Under the pieces are notes generated by a model. That model made no database searches and was not told the origin of the DNA. It worked only from the letters and a program-made list of their open reading frames with translations. From contig MU858049.1 in the NCBI GenBank assembly GCA_033297075.1, forward strand, positions 186,001-250,000: a DNA stretch of 64,000 nt, read 5' to 3'. This document shows positions 48,131 to 60,006 of the stretch, piece by piece. Source of the DNA: Rhypophila decipiens. Taxonomy: Eukaryota > Ascomycota > Sordariomycetes > Sordariales > Naviculisporaceae. The position numbers and the translations under genes were made by a program. How positions within the stretch are numbered: position 1 is the first letter of the stretch; each line of letters begins with the position of its first letter.

Positions 48131-49227
48131 ATGTCTACCAAATCAGTGCGAAGCTGGATGCCGCCCATCCCCCGACCTCTCGAACGACTCTTCAACAGCG
48201 TACCTTTGCTCACCTACGACGCCAACGAGCTACCCGCGCGTGCGCAATCCTCCACCGCCTCCGACATTCCAACCCTCTATGTCTTTTCAACCGAAGAAGA
48301 TGCCCGGAAAGGCTTACCAAGCTTCAATCCGAAATGTCTGAAGTGGCAGGTCAGTTCGCACACTCACTTACCCTTTCTCAACGTCGAATAGACTAACATG
48401 ATCAATCCGAACAGACATTCCTCAAACTATCAAAAATACCCTTCAACATCATCCCTTCAACAAACCATGCCTCACCAACTAGCCAGCTGCCTTTCCTCCT
48501 CCCGGCCCGAAAACCATCTCCCACAGCCTCAAAACCCCCGGGGGGGATAGAACCGATCCCCTCAAGCAAACTAGAGGACTGGGTCCTGTCCCAAAAACAA
48601 AAAGACCAAGCATCTCCTGAAAAACAAGACGAGAAATTCCACCCCCGCCAAGAAGCATACCAATCCCTCCTCGACGTCCCCCTCCGAAACAGCTGGCTCT
48701 ACACGCTCTACCTCGACCCCACAAACTCCAATCTCGTCGAAAAGCTCTACATCCACCCCAGCAGCTCAAGTCTCTGGATCCGAGCAACCCTGCGCCATCA
48801 ACTCCGCCGCGCGGCGGAATCCGCGATTCTCACGACTACACATTCTGTTTCTTCTGGCGGACCGCTCAAGGGTTTTGCGCATGGGGTTGTTCATCCTGAC
48901 GAGATATATCGGAGTGCGAAAGAAGCGCTTGAGGCGTTGGCCTATGAGCTGAGTATTGATAACCGGGGTGCGGAGGGAAATACCGGGTGGTTCTTTGGGG
49001 CGACGGAGCCAGGACTGTTTGACGCGGAGGTTTTTGCGTATGTTTATTTGATGGTGCGGTTCTTTTCTCGGCCGGAATCCGCAGAGGGTGAGAAGGAGTC
49101 TGGAGAGGAGGAGACGAAACTGTGGTTAGGTGACTTGGTGAGACAGGCTGGAAATGGCGAGCTCGTGGGGCATATGAATAGGATTTTGGAGTTGACTTGG
49201 CCGGATTTGGTGGTTAGAGATGCATAA
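48131..49227 (+). CDS. sam35: SAM complex subunit Tob38/Sam35 (mitochondrial outer membrane)
   Basis: Two exons, 48131-48349 and 48415-49227, with a 65-nt intron (GTCAGT, ACTAAC, CAG), giving 343 aa, close to the 38 kDa of Neurospora Tob38. The start is in good context (AAAAACATGTC). The N-terminal thioredoxin/GST-like part reads LYVFST...FNPKCLKWQ joined to TFLKLSKIPFNIIPSTNHASP and LPFLLP. The C-terminal helical domain includes SWLYTLYLDPTNSNLVEKLYI. It has no TM segment. The Sam35 family receives the beta-signal of outer-membrane barrel precursors on the cytosolic face of the SAM/TOB complex with Sam50 and Sam37. The role is inferred from the family. Confidence 0.87.
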
Positions 49228-49917
49228 GAACATGGTCAGATGGGGGAGGAGATGTGAGAGAGAGGGTATGCTGATATCTTGCTATATTTTAGGGGTTGCA
49301 TGCTGCACTGGGAATGGAAAGAATGACATGCCGGTCGTATTGCTTGCAAACCAGATATAGGTAGCAGGCCAATCATGTATTTCTATTTCATCTTTGGCAA
49401 TGGATTGTCACTGTATTGTATTATATCCTAGAATACCTAGTCAACGCTAATAATACACCGTCCAAACGTCTGGGGAAAAACCTGATAGTCTGCGCTCGAG
49501 GTACGGATGAGAGAACAAAGCAAAGGATTGAAGACCCAAAGTGAGCTGAGAGGGGACGATATATAACGGTAATAAGAGTTGACCCGAATTTATTACAAAA
49601 GAAAGAATATCCCTATAAAAAAACGCCAGTTGGTAGTCCTGTCCAGTCGGTTCCATGACTTGATGTGATGCCCAATAGTCCACTGTAGAGCAGTGAAAGG
49701 AGTAGTGTTATTAGCCCAAAAAGGAATTGGAGAGAATACCTGGAAGGAACTGGAGATTTGTACGGCCCGAAAATAAGGCGTAATACCCACTGAAAGATGA
49801 AATGTTGCTAAGAGCAAGACCTGAACGCCAGAGATTGACCCTCAACCGAGTCCCATAGAAAGCCTATCTCATCCATCCACCGCCCCATGCCGAAACAAGG
49901 TCCTAGAAAAGTAAGAG
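49228..49917. other. Convergent intergenic region, Tob38 and GID1 genes
   Basis: Contains both 3' UTRs. No gene is supported. Confidence 0.55.
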
Positions 49918-52317
49918 TTAAACCAGCGAAGGTTTGGGTATCGCATCAATGACGCTCTGGACTGTGACGAACGCGCCATCCCCGCCGTCCTGCCTCATTT
50001 CCTCCAGTAAGACGCTCGTTTGGGCGTAGAGGTTCTCCAGCGCTGCGCGGGAAGATTTGCCGAGGGACACTTTTATCAAGTCAGTATTATGCGAGCTCGG
50101 GTGTATGGATCCTGAAGTGGGCGTGACGGGATGAAAAATACATGGAGTGATTCTCACAAAGGGGTGTGATAGGCTCACTTGAGGCGTCTTCAACAAGTTA
50201 ACAACGCTAAGGGTCAAAACTTACTCAGAATGGCACTGTTCAACTCCTCCGCAACCACGCCCCGTCCAGCTCGGTCCAGCAAGTGGGCGACCTCTTTGAC
50301 CTTCAATGGGTTCGGATACGCGATGAGGGCAAATATCTCGTCCAAGTGTTTGGATATCTCTCTCCGGGGATCCGCGTCAAACTCGGACCTCAGCTCCATG
50401 CCGTATGCCAGAGCGTCCTGTGAGAGCTTGCTCAGTGTCCCAATCGAATCAACCTCGGCTGCAGGGTCAAACATTTCTTCATCTTCCTGCTCATAATACC
50501 GCCGTGGTTGGTGTTTCTGGGTGACGCCGCGCTGCTCTAACACGAGATTGAGCTCGGCTTCCTTTCGTATCATCTCAATAAACTTCCGGCATCGCAGACG
50601 AAAGTAGACTTGTTCGTTGTCGGCCAGCACGTTCGGATAGTACGCGTTTGTGTACTTGAGAGCTTGATCGATGTCGCCCTCGAGGACCGCCCGACGGATA
50701 CGCTGTCTGTTATTGGCATCCTCGTCATCCTTGATGTTGATGCCTTCGATGTGCTCATTAGGATCCAAGCTGAGGGCCACCTTCTCAACATGAAGCTCTT
50801 CTGCAAAAGCGCGGGCGGTTTCCACATAACCGTCATGCTGAAGAAATTGGAGAACCTGTTTCTGTCAGTATTTGTTTCTTCGGTATCAGCTGGGCGAATG
50901 AAAGGTGGTCTCACCAGTTGCTGAATCAACTCCGTGTCGTTCAAGGATGGTGCCAGCTTCGAAGTGTCGGTCTTGTTAATATTGTCCATGATGATGTTCT
51001 TTTGCTTCTTCATGTACGAGTTGATATCGAATTGAAAGGGCAACTGCCCAAAATTAGCCAAGATGTGATCGCCGGGCTTTTTGAGACCGATTGTGGGATA
51101 GAGTTTGCCCTTGATATCCTTAAAGTTGACGTCTCGGAACGCGGTCGCTACAAAGCATGTTAGCACCATCGGGCTGGTGACTGAGACGTCGAAACTTACG
51201 AAGCTCCCTGCCATTTTTGGTAAAGAGAGCAACCCCCTCACGAAAATTGAGGAGGCAACCTATCGTATCACCTGGGCCAAACTTGTCGCTGTATGGCTTT
51301 CCGTTGCTCTGGGCGGCAAAGATGTTTCCGTCATCACTATGAAAGCCCCATGACTCTGGCTCCCAGCCTGGAGGCCTGGTCAAAGCCACGGATTTGCTCG
51401 AGAACCCTATCCCGATGGTTGTGCTGTGAAGAGCTTAGGGTCAGAATCAGAATGTTGGATATGCTCTCGAGTACCAGAAACACTTACTCTTCTCGTTTCC
51501 TGTGGAGAACAAGCACCTCGAAATAGTATACTCCACACTGTGGTGGCATGTAGTGATCTGCTCGCACGGCGGACGCCTCGTGTTCGGCCTGGCTCCGTCC
51601 CACGTATTCGACCTCATATCCATCACCTAAAACCTCCAGCTGGCTGTCCTTGTCATCCCTGTTCCATTTTGATGGCAACGGGCTGATGCCCTCGTCCTCG
51701 ACGTCGATTAAGAGCGGCTTCTCAACGAGCTCATAGGAAACCCCGCGGTGCGCTCCGCTGGGGAGCTTCGATTTCGGCAGATGGGTGCTTCCGGCGCCCA
51801 CTTGCGTCTTGACCGCATGCCCTTCCCTCTCCGCCGCTAACCGTGCTTTGTATTCCTTTTCCAGCCTCTCTAGGTATATGGATCCGTGCAAGTAGCTGGG
51901 TGACAAGAAGCCTGTGTTGGAAAGGTTTGGAAGACCGTTGGTGTATATTTCTCCTTCACTGGTTGGCATCGATAAGAGTGGTTCTTTGGCGAAGAAGGGT
52001 TCAAACGCCGACGAGAGACGAGGTAAGCCGCTGCCCAGCCGAGCCTGCCATGTTCCAGAGTTACTGTCGGTTGAATCGTGTCTTGTCTGTGTGAATTCGG
52101 GATAGCTGTTTCGGCCATAGAGACCGCCGTCGTTGTCGGCTGGGTTGAGCATATGAGAAAGGGCGCCGGCGCGAGGCGGTCGGAGGGACGTTGTACCTGA
52201 GACGATGTTTGCATACGACGACCGACGTTGTGTGGTGGGTGCTGCCATTCCTGTTCCTGTCATGGAAAATGCATCTCCCCCATTAAAGGTCGACGAGGAT
52301 TGAAACGGGTTCGTCAT
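49918..52317 (-). CDS. gid1: GID/CTLH ubiquitin ligase subunit 1 (RanBPM/Vid30-like)
   Basis: Five exons on the minus strand: 52317-51488, 51423-51200, 51147-50915, 50855-50225 and 50111-49918, giving 703 aa. All junctions keep frame; donors are GTAAGT or GTGAGA and acceptors are CAG or TAG. Domain order is an SPRY domain (about 212-385, with SVALTRPPGWEPESWGFHSDDG), LisH (about 418-450), CTLH (about 465-520) and a CRA region to the end, the classic order of RanBPM/Gid1. This scaffold holds substrate receptors to the catalytic GID subunits, which in yeast degrade gluconeogenic enzymes when glucose returns. The N terminus (1-210) is disordered. The last exon is the least certain; its join assumes an acceptor at 50112 and yields RSIHPSSHNTDL before SLGKSSRAA. 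Confidence 0.9.
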
Positions 52318-53568
52318 GGTGGTCGTTATATGGGCGGCGGTTGACGTGGTCGTCGAGCGGAATCGTGAGAGGAATCGAGTCCCGAGGCAAGTGCAGAGTA
52401 GTTGCCCGGGACTGGTAGTAGATAGAAGCTTGTTTGGTTTGGATGGAATATCTATTTAGAGTTTAGATAAGGTACGTGTGAGTTGTCGAGTTACAGGTTT
52501 GGTTGATCCACCAGACGACCAGACGTCGCTATGTCATTGACTAGTGACGGATAACTGATGCTTCGGGTTGGAGTCAGGCGGACCCATGGGGGGTCGCCAT
52601 GTGCCAAACTCGTGTGGGGACTGGTGGGGTACGGTCCGTACGGATACATTTGGGGCCGGATGGGTCCTGTATCCGTACAGTACGAGAGGCCCGAAAGGCC
52701 AGAACAATCCTCTCTGAGCCCTTCGGTTTGTATTATTGTGCTTTTTGCCATAGAACATACTACATCCATTAAGATCATGGGTGTGTATAGAAAATGTGAT
52801 AAATACACGGCCTTCTGGTGATTTGGAAGGCGTATGGGCGTACTGTACACTACGGATACCGGGCTGTCAACTGGCCCCTGACGATGGAGATCAGAGCTGC
52901 CAGAATCGATGTTACCCCGCGATAACCCGTGGGGCAGCCGTTTCTCTGTAAACAGTCTTTCCAGAACTTTGAGTTTTCTCAAATGGAGTAATAGCTCAGC
53001 ACCAGAACAAAGATGGCACCATGTTGGCGAGATATAACGTAATCAAGCCTGATAGCGTGGTTTTCAAGGCATATACCGGTATCTGTCTGAGATACATTTG
53101 TTTGCAGTACAATACCCGTCACCTTGGCGTCATGTCACGATACATAGCTCTAAGCTCAATACAGAAACATTGTACCGAACACCAACACCGGAAGCACTTG
53201 ACATCTCGAGTTCTTTAAATCCATGCTAGCTTTTCAAGGCTTCCTCTCATATAATAAATATCTCACTGCGGGCATGACATCTGTACATGCGAGAATCCGC
53301 GGTCCTTTGCGCAGACGTAGGTAGTGAACCGGCGTAGGACAGCATCTGTCAGCTTATTAGTTAGACTCCGAACCTGGTCGGATATAAGCCGTTTGATATA
53401 TATGTCGCGAGCCCCCAGCTTAACACTTGGAAACAACATGGAAACTCTCGATATTTATCCAAGAGCCATTGTCGTCGACTGCGGACAGAGCCAGAGAAGA
53501 AGGTACACCGACACGGCTTCTCTCGTCGGACGGACTCGGGCTATCAGTCCCATCACTGATCATTCAAG
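52318..53568. other. Divergent promoter region, GID1 and MFS genes
   Basis: About 1.25 kb. It includes an 11-bp perfect inverted repeat at 52638-52678. No gene is supported. Confidence 0.5.
52638..52678. repeat. 11-bp inverted repeat with 19-nt loop
   Basis: GTACGGATACA (52638-52648) and TGTATCCGTAC (52668-52678) are exact reverse complements. It could be a hairpin or a paired binding site upstream of the GID1 gene. The TACGGATAC word also recurs nearby. Confidence 0.6.
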
Positions 53569-55784
53569 ATGGCCATAACCCAACCACCACAAAACATCGC
53601 TGGCGATGACCACGAGGAGGAATCGCCATTACTGCTGAGACAGGATGAGTCCAGCTCCGAGGATAGTTTTCAGCTCGAGATAATATCGCCCACCGCAACT
53701 AAGAGCTCGCTGGACGAGAACGACCACATCGACCATCGTACCCCTGAAAACAACAGCTCAGCAATACCGGATCACATCAACCACACCCCAGACAATATCA
53801 AATCCAAAAGGAGACGTCTAGTACTCATAAGTCTCCTAGTATTATTCATGGTCCTCCTCGAGTTCGGCATGACGTTCATCAGCACCCCTCTGTACCAAAT
53901 CCAAGAGGACATAATATGTCGCCAGCTACTACCTCCAGGGCATAACTTCACAGCAGTATCATCAGCACCAGTACCACCAATGCTCGCAAGACTCTCCCAC
54001 AGAAATGAGAAGAATAAAACGGCATCCAACCCAGAACTACCTACCGCTTCATCACCCCCCGATGATGATGAGAATAACCCTTCGTCCCCACCACCATCAG
54101 AATGCAAAACCTCCCCGCTCGTACAGGCCGAATTCTCAATCATCAACTCCTGGTCTGTGGTGCTACAGCTTCTCCCCGGACTGGTCATGGCTGTGCCTAT
54201 GGGTCTGTTGGCAGATAAACACGGGCGAACGGTAGTCATGGCCCTTAGTATGGCGGGCATGACTCTGGGATATGGATTTTCTATCCTGGTGTGTTCGGTT
54301 CCCGACTTTTTTGGCGGTTCCCTTCGCTGGACTTGGGCTGGGAGTGTTTTTAATTTCTTGGGCGGGGGGATGACTGTTTTTTCGGCCATGGTGTTTTCTA
54401 TGCTTGCTGATGTTAGTGGTGAGGGGGAGAGGTCGACGGCGTTCTCGTACCTTACGGCTGGTATGCACGCTGGAGCTATTATTGCACCGTGAGTTTGTTG
54501 TTCTCTCCTTTCATCCTCCTCCCAGAGTTTCGTTCCGTAACTGATTGCCCGAGAACATAAACAGCCCGGCAACATACTGGCTGATGAAAGTAGGCGGTGA
54601 CTGGACATCCGTCTACGTGGGCCTCTCGATCCTTGTCTTGGCCATAATATTCGCCCTCTGTCTGCCCGAGACACTCAGATCCAGACCATCCGAGGAAGAA
54701 GCTCTGCCTCCATTCTCGAGCAACGGAGCCATCAAACCCGGTCTTGGTAAACCCAAGGACCTGTTGTTGCCCAAGATGAAAACCGGTCTCCGCCAGTTCA
54801 GGGACTTCCTCAAGCTGTTCCACACCAATTTGATCTTGCTCATGACAAGCATCCTCCTCACGACATTCGGAAGAGACGCCCAGACCGTGTTGATGCAATA
54901 CGTTACTGTCAAGTTTGGCTGGTCTTGGAGCGAGGTAAAACGTTTTCCAGATCCCTTTTCTCAAAGCCAAAGTAGTACCCAACAACTAACGTATTACCAA
55001 AACAAAAAAAAAGGCGGGTCTAATCCAATCAATCCAATCAATAACGACACTAACCCTCCTAACCGCCCTCCTCCCATTGGCGTCATACTTTCTGCTCAAA
55101 TATCGACATATTCTTCCTCCCATCATCGTCAGGATCCAAGGCCCTCAGTCCCGCGACTTGACCCTAGCACGGGTATCCATCCTCCTCCAAACGCTGGGCG
55201 CATTTCTGACGGGGTTTTCTCCATCGGCTGGTGTCCTTGTCCCGAGCGTGATTCTCTCGTCGCTGGGGACGGGGTTTAATATCCTCGTAAGGGGGTTGAT
55301 GACTACCATGTTGCTTTCTTCCTCTTCTTCTTCTGAGGGACCTTCATACACGTCACTGTCCCCCAGCAACGGCGGTCCTGACGACGACGACGAGCCACCA
55401 GCTCAAAGGGCCGAAAGAGTCAAAGGCGATGATATTGAAGGAAAAGACTCACACATAGCCCTCCTGAATAGCTCCATAGCCTGGGTGGAAACCGCCGGCG
55501 CCATGATTGCCACCCCCTTGCTGGCAGGATCATTCCGGCTGGGCTTGTCCTGGGCCGGGATCTGGACTGGTCTCCCGTTTTTCCTGGCAGGGTGTTTATT
55601 CGCGTTTGCTACGGTTGTTGTTCTTTTTGTCAGGGTTCATGACCATCATCATCATCAGGATGAACAGAATGGGCCAACCTTGCCGATGGGGGGCAGCGCA
55701 GACACTACTGAGAATAGACATGCTACTACGACTGGGGACGGCTATAGATCGGTGCCAGTGGTAGATCGACATCAGCAGGTCTGA
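53569..55784 (+). CDS. Major facilitator superfamily transporter
   Basis: Three exons, 53569-54488, 54565-54934 and 55014-55784, giving 686 aa. The second intron has an ACTAAC branch point but ends in a poly-A stretch with an AAG acceptor. The N-terminal 80 residues are acidic and cytosolic. TM1 is near 84-105; motif A, GLLADKHGR, is near 211-219, between TM2 and TM3. The loop between TM1 and TM2 is unusually long (about 80 residues), Ser/Pro/Asp-rich with N-glycosylation sequons. A charged insert lies in the second half (SSSSSSEGPS... region) and a VHDHHHHQDE cluster follows the last TM. Direction and substrate cannot be told. It does not sit in a biosynthetic cluster. Confidence 0.88.
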
Positions 55785-56783
55785 GCATGTTATAAAGAGA
55801 TAGGATCCGGTTGATCTGGGAATTACAGGATATAGACATAGATCGTTACTACGTAGGGTTTCCATGGAGTGAGGTGAATGGGTGATGTGTTATTCTATTT
55901 TAGACTCCTCTGCCTTGATTCGGGCCCATGCTGGTAACGGGGATATATACATCCAACGGAAATTTCATGTCTGTCCATTCAAGGAGAAAGTCTTTGTACG
56001 AGCTTGATCAAGTCGACCAAACCGTTATTGAAGATCTATTGTGGCACTTGGCATCGACCGCTTAAATGCAATGTCTGGGAAAAGCTTGATTCAATCGGGT
56101 AAAACTCGTCATTTGATTCAGGCAGCTCAGCAGCCCAGTAACACACTACAGCAGGTACTGTGCGCCTCCACAACGCGATCATTGTCAGCCGATTGACTGG
56201 CGGCAATACATGACACAAGAAACCCCATAATATCATCACATCGCCTCAACTCAAACACAAGACATGACGATGAAAGGTGAAAGGTGAAAAGAATCTTCAA
56301 CCCGCACGAGGGGATATCATTACATACACAAGACTAAACTGAGTAACTAAAATACTGCTTGGTGACCCTCCGACGCTTCGCCATATGCCATGCCGAAGCA
56401 GAATAGTAGAAAGAAAAGAAGCAAAGGAAATCCATAATCAAAAACCCCAAACGCCAGTCCCAAGTTTTGCCCCATCCAGAACCCAAGATGGAAGCCAGTC
56501 CCAGTCTCCATCCCATAACGCCATGATATCCTTTTTGCCCGGGCCCACTTCTCGCAATATCTAAGACCGAAAGAGAAATAAAAGAATGAAAACTCCCAGC
56601 GCCTGCCTGTAATCCCATAGACAAATATGTCTGGCTGTGATGATGCAATAGGGTTTATCCTTGAAACCAACCAGTTCGCCTAAACATGTGACGACAAAAT
56701 AATAAAAAAGTTGATATAATAAGAAAGGGGGACAGTAAAGAATCACAGTCCCATAACGAACAAATAAAACCAGGGTATCGTGT
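55785..56783. other. Convergent intergenic region, MFS and Ies4 genes
   Basis: 3' UTRs of the two convergent genes. No gene is supported. Confidence 0.55.
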
Positions 56784-57816
56784 CTAAGCAGCAGCGATGG
56801 GTACTGGCGCAGGCGTCGGGGCGTTGGAGTCGGCCGCAGCAACGCTGGCGGGTCCGGCGCTGGCAGTCGTCAGGTCGACATCTACCATTGTGACATCTGC
56901 ATCGACAGGTTCGTTGGTGTTGCTCGCCCCTTCGCTCTTAGCCTGGCTGCTGGCTCCAGTCCCGTTCATGACGACATCGCCATTGACACCGTTTATAGGC
57001 TTGACGCCGTTTGTCCCATTTGGTACGAGAAGGTGGTTGGTGCTATTCTCCTTGCTGCTGTCGCCACCAGTAGAGACGGGATTGGAGTTGTCGGCTTCTG
57101 AACCAGTCGATGCTTCTGGGCGCACCTTGGGAGGAGCTGTCCAGCGCGGGATCTCCCAGACCACACCGGTAAAGGACTTCATCGTAAAGCCACCCCGAGT
57201 CCATTTGCGACAAGGTTTTCCGGAGCGGTCGAGAGCACGCAGGCCAGCATTGATCGCGCCCTGGTTGGCCTTGGGACCGAGCTTGTGCGCAGAGAGTCCA
57301 TTGCCTCGACTGGATGGTTCGATGGATCCGTCTTCTCTGTAGTCAGGGGTCAGAAATGTACCTTGTTAAACGTAGATGGGAGAGCACAGTGACTTACAAT
57401 CGTTGCTTCTTCTTGGGCCCAGGCTTGCCTCTAACCTTTGGTTCACCGTTGGCACCAAGAGCAGCAGCTGTCCTCTTGGGACCCTTCTTCTTGGGGCCTT
57501 CAGCAGGAGGACCCATGGTGGCAGGCTGCGGTGCAGGTGTGCCGGCGCCAGGAGTATTCGGGGTCGAATCCGACGCGTTCTCGGCACTCGAATTCGGGAG
57601 AGTAGGGGCGACAGGCGGTGTGCTCTCTTCCTTTGGTGGTGGAGTGTCCTCCTTGACGTAGTCGGGGTCGACGATGGCGCGTAATAGCTTGGGCTTCACC
57701 TTAAGAACAACCACTTTGGACTGCTTGGACGGGCTTGATGGCACGGGGGCAGCGACGTCTTTGCCCGACTTTCGACGGTCCTTGGAAGCCGAAGCATTCT
57801 TGCTTGAGGGTGCCAT
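56784..57816 (-). CDS. ies4: INO80 chromatin-remodelling complex subunit Ies4
   Basis: Two exons on the minus strand: 57816-57398 and 57336-56784, with a 61-nt intron (GTAAGT, CTGAC, CAG), giving 323 aa. ATG 57816 is the first in frame. The protein is Lys/Pro/Ser-rich with KKKGPKR and KVRGKPGPKKKQRL basic patches, probable nuclear signals. The conserved core is the KPCRKWTRGGFTMKSFTGVVWEIPRW stretch, positions about 179-204, characteristic of the fungal Ies4 family, preceded by GPKANQGAINAGLRALDRSG. The C-terminal tail is Ala/Asn/Pro-rich. Ies4 is an accessory subunit of the INO80 remodeller; in yeast it is phosphorylated by the DNA-damage checkpoint. The role here is inferred. Confidence 0.88.
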
Positions 57817-60006
57817 GGTTGGCAGGAGGGACAAGAAAAGACGTTGATGCGATTATGGCAAACGACAAAGTCGACGATGTCAAGTTGTGGTGGTGGGTGG
57901 TGGACAGGGGTTGAAAAGGGGGACGGTTAGAGTTTGCGGAAAGGGAGAGAGGCTGGGGGAAGATGGTGGTGTTGGTTTTTTGCCCTGGTTGTTGGAAACG
58001 GGATCGTGGGTGGTTTTGTGCCTTTTGGTTTTGGCTTCGGTCAAATGAATGGGCGATCGATCCACCCAAGTGGCAGGTTTTTTGGCGTTGCACTTTATTT
58101 CGCGGCAAGCAAGAGACATGCGAGGGCGCGCAGTGCAGTCGGCGGTGATGGGTTGGGATGCACTCGCCGGGTTGGTGATGAAATATCTGGAATGATGATG
58201 GGATGGGTGCGTGGTGGTTTTGGTTTCGGTGAGAAATTGTTGTGGTCAATGGAGAAACGAAAGATAAATGGGAAGGGCCTCAGCCAGAGGCAGCCTCCGT
58301 CCAACTTGTTCCATTTGCCTTCATGCTGGGCTCGACGGAGCTCGTCCCCTTCGTTCGTGCGGAACAGCCTCTGGCCTCTGCTCCAACAAGGGACGACTCG
58401 TCTCGGCTTCAATAAATTTATTGGGGTCTCCTCTGTAACCTGCAGCTAACCCTAACCCGAAGTACCCAAGTACCTTTTTCACCTTTGCAGCCTTCTTTGA
58501 TCTCCCATTCCGTCACTTCTCATTGGCTCGTATTGTTGATTGTTCTCTCAGTTTACTTTTGACTGCCTTTTATTCTTGATGTCTTTTTTTCCAAGTGCAT
58601 CCATCGTGAGGGTGATTTTTGGCCATGGCAAAGTTGCTCTCAGTCCTGTCAACAAGTTCGAGCGAGTCGTGGCTGACGAGATGTCAGCCAGTGTCCCAAT
58701 ATTACCACTGTTTCCACACTAGCGAATCCATTCACCACCATTCTCCCCGTCCCAAGATTCACACCCTGGCTGGATCCTGATGATTTGGAGACATGGAGCG
58801 ATGCACCCAACGGTAAAACAAAGAGCGAGCATTTGCGTCTTTATTTTCATCAAACATTTTTAGTCTATATACACGGTATGCTATTTCTTTTGTTGATCAA
58901 TGACCATCGACCTCAAAAGAACAAAAAAAAAAAAGGGAGGCAGATAGAGTGTTTCAGACATCGCCGCTCATTCGCATCACGGTACCCAAGCCGATGATCT
59001 GTGTTCCTCCCCTATCGCTCGCGTGGACTACGGGAAAGCATCATCCATCCCAAGTGGGCCTCACCATCTCCGGCTATTAGTGTCGATGATGGGAGAATGA
59101 AAGGGTGTCCCAAAACTATGCAACAATGTGCCCGTGATTGTACAATCGCAGAGTTGGGCACTCATTCACTTCTCGCTCCTGGCGATTATTGCAAAGTTCC
59201 TCTCTCCAAAATGTGCGCAGGCGGTTACCGAGATGCAAGCCTGTGATGCCTTCTCTCCGACCGTCTGTCTGGGCATGCACCTCATCATCCAGCCAGCCAG
59301 CCCACATTGCGATTTGCCAGAAGTCACATTGAGTTCCCTGATTTGCTGGCGATGGAAAGTTCCGTTCCAGCCAGTCGTCAACCTTGTCGTCAATCCGAGG
59401 CGGGGACGACGATATGGTGCGGTTAGCCCTCTAACTTCTTGACAGTGAAAATATGACGCAACAAGTTAAAGACGTAACAGCCCCTTTATCTCACAGATGG
59501 CGCAGGTGACGTGACAAACTGACGAGAACATGACGATTCCACCTCCTTCCATCAGACTTCAACATCTCCGAATCCGGCATGTGCGAACCTTGACCCCGAC
59601 AGGAATCAAGTTCGCTCCCAGATACACTTTGCCCTACAGTGGCAATAATCAGAGCTAGGTATCCGCACATCCGCAATCATCCACACCGAAGCCATCACGA
59701 ATGTTTCTGATTCCGACTCGTCACTAGATCCACTCGACGTCACAAAAGTTTATGACAATGACATCTCATTTCCGATAGGCCGAACTTTCCAACACCATAA
59801 TGTGTGATGATCAAGAATATGGTTTCGAAAATTTCGAAACCGATATATCAAGACACACCTATTAAGAGGCTGCGTATGTAGATGTCGAACTGAGCATATG
59901 GCTTCATATCCCCCCCATCCCATTAAATGAAGGCCCTTAATATCCGAATACATGGTATCAAAAATCATCCCCATCACCATGTACCCATCTATCAAGATGT
60001 CCTAAT
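57817..60006. other. Intergenic region upstream of Ies4 and downstream of the QDR-like gene
   Basis: About 2.2 kb. The left part is the promoter of the Ies4 gene, purine-rich on the plus strand. Frames here overlap on both strands and show no domain. No gene is supported. Confidence 0.45.
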
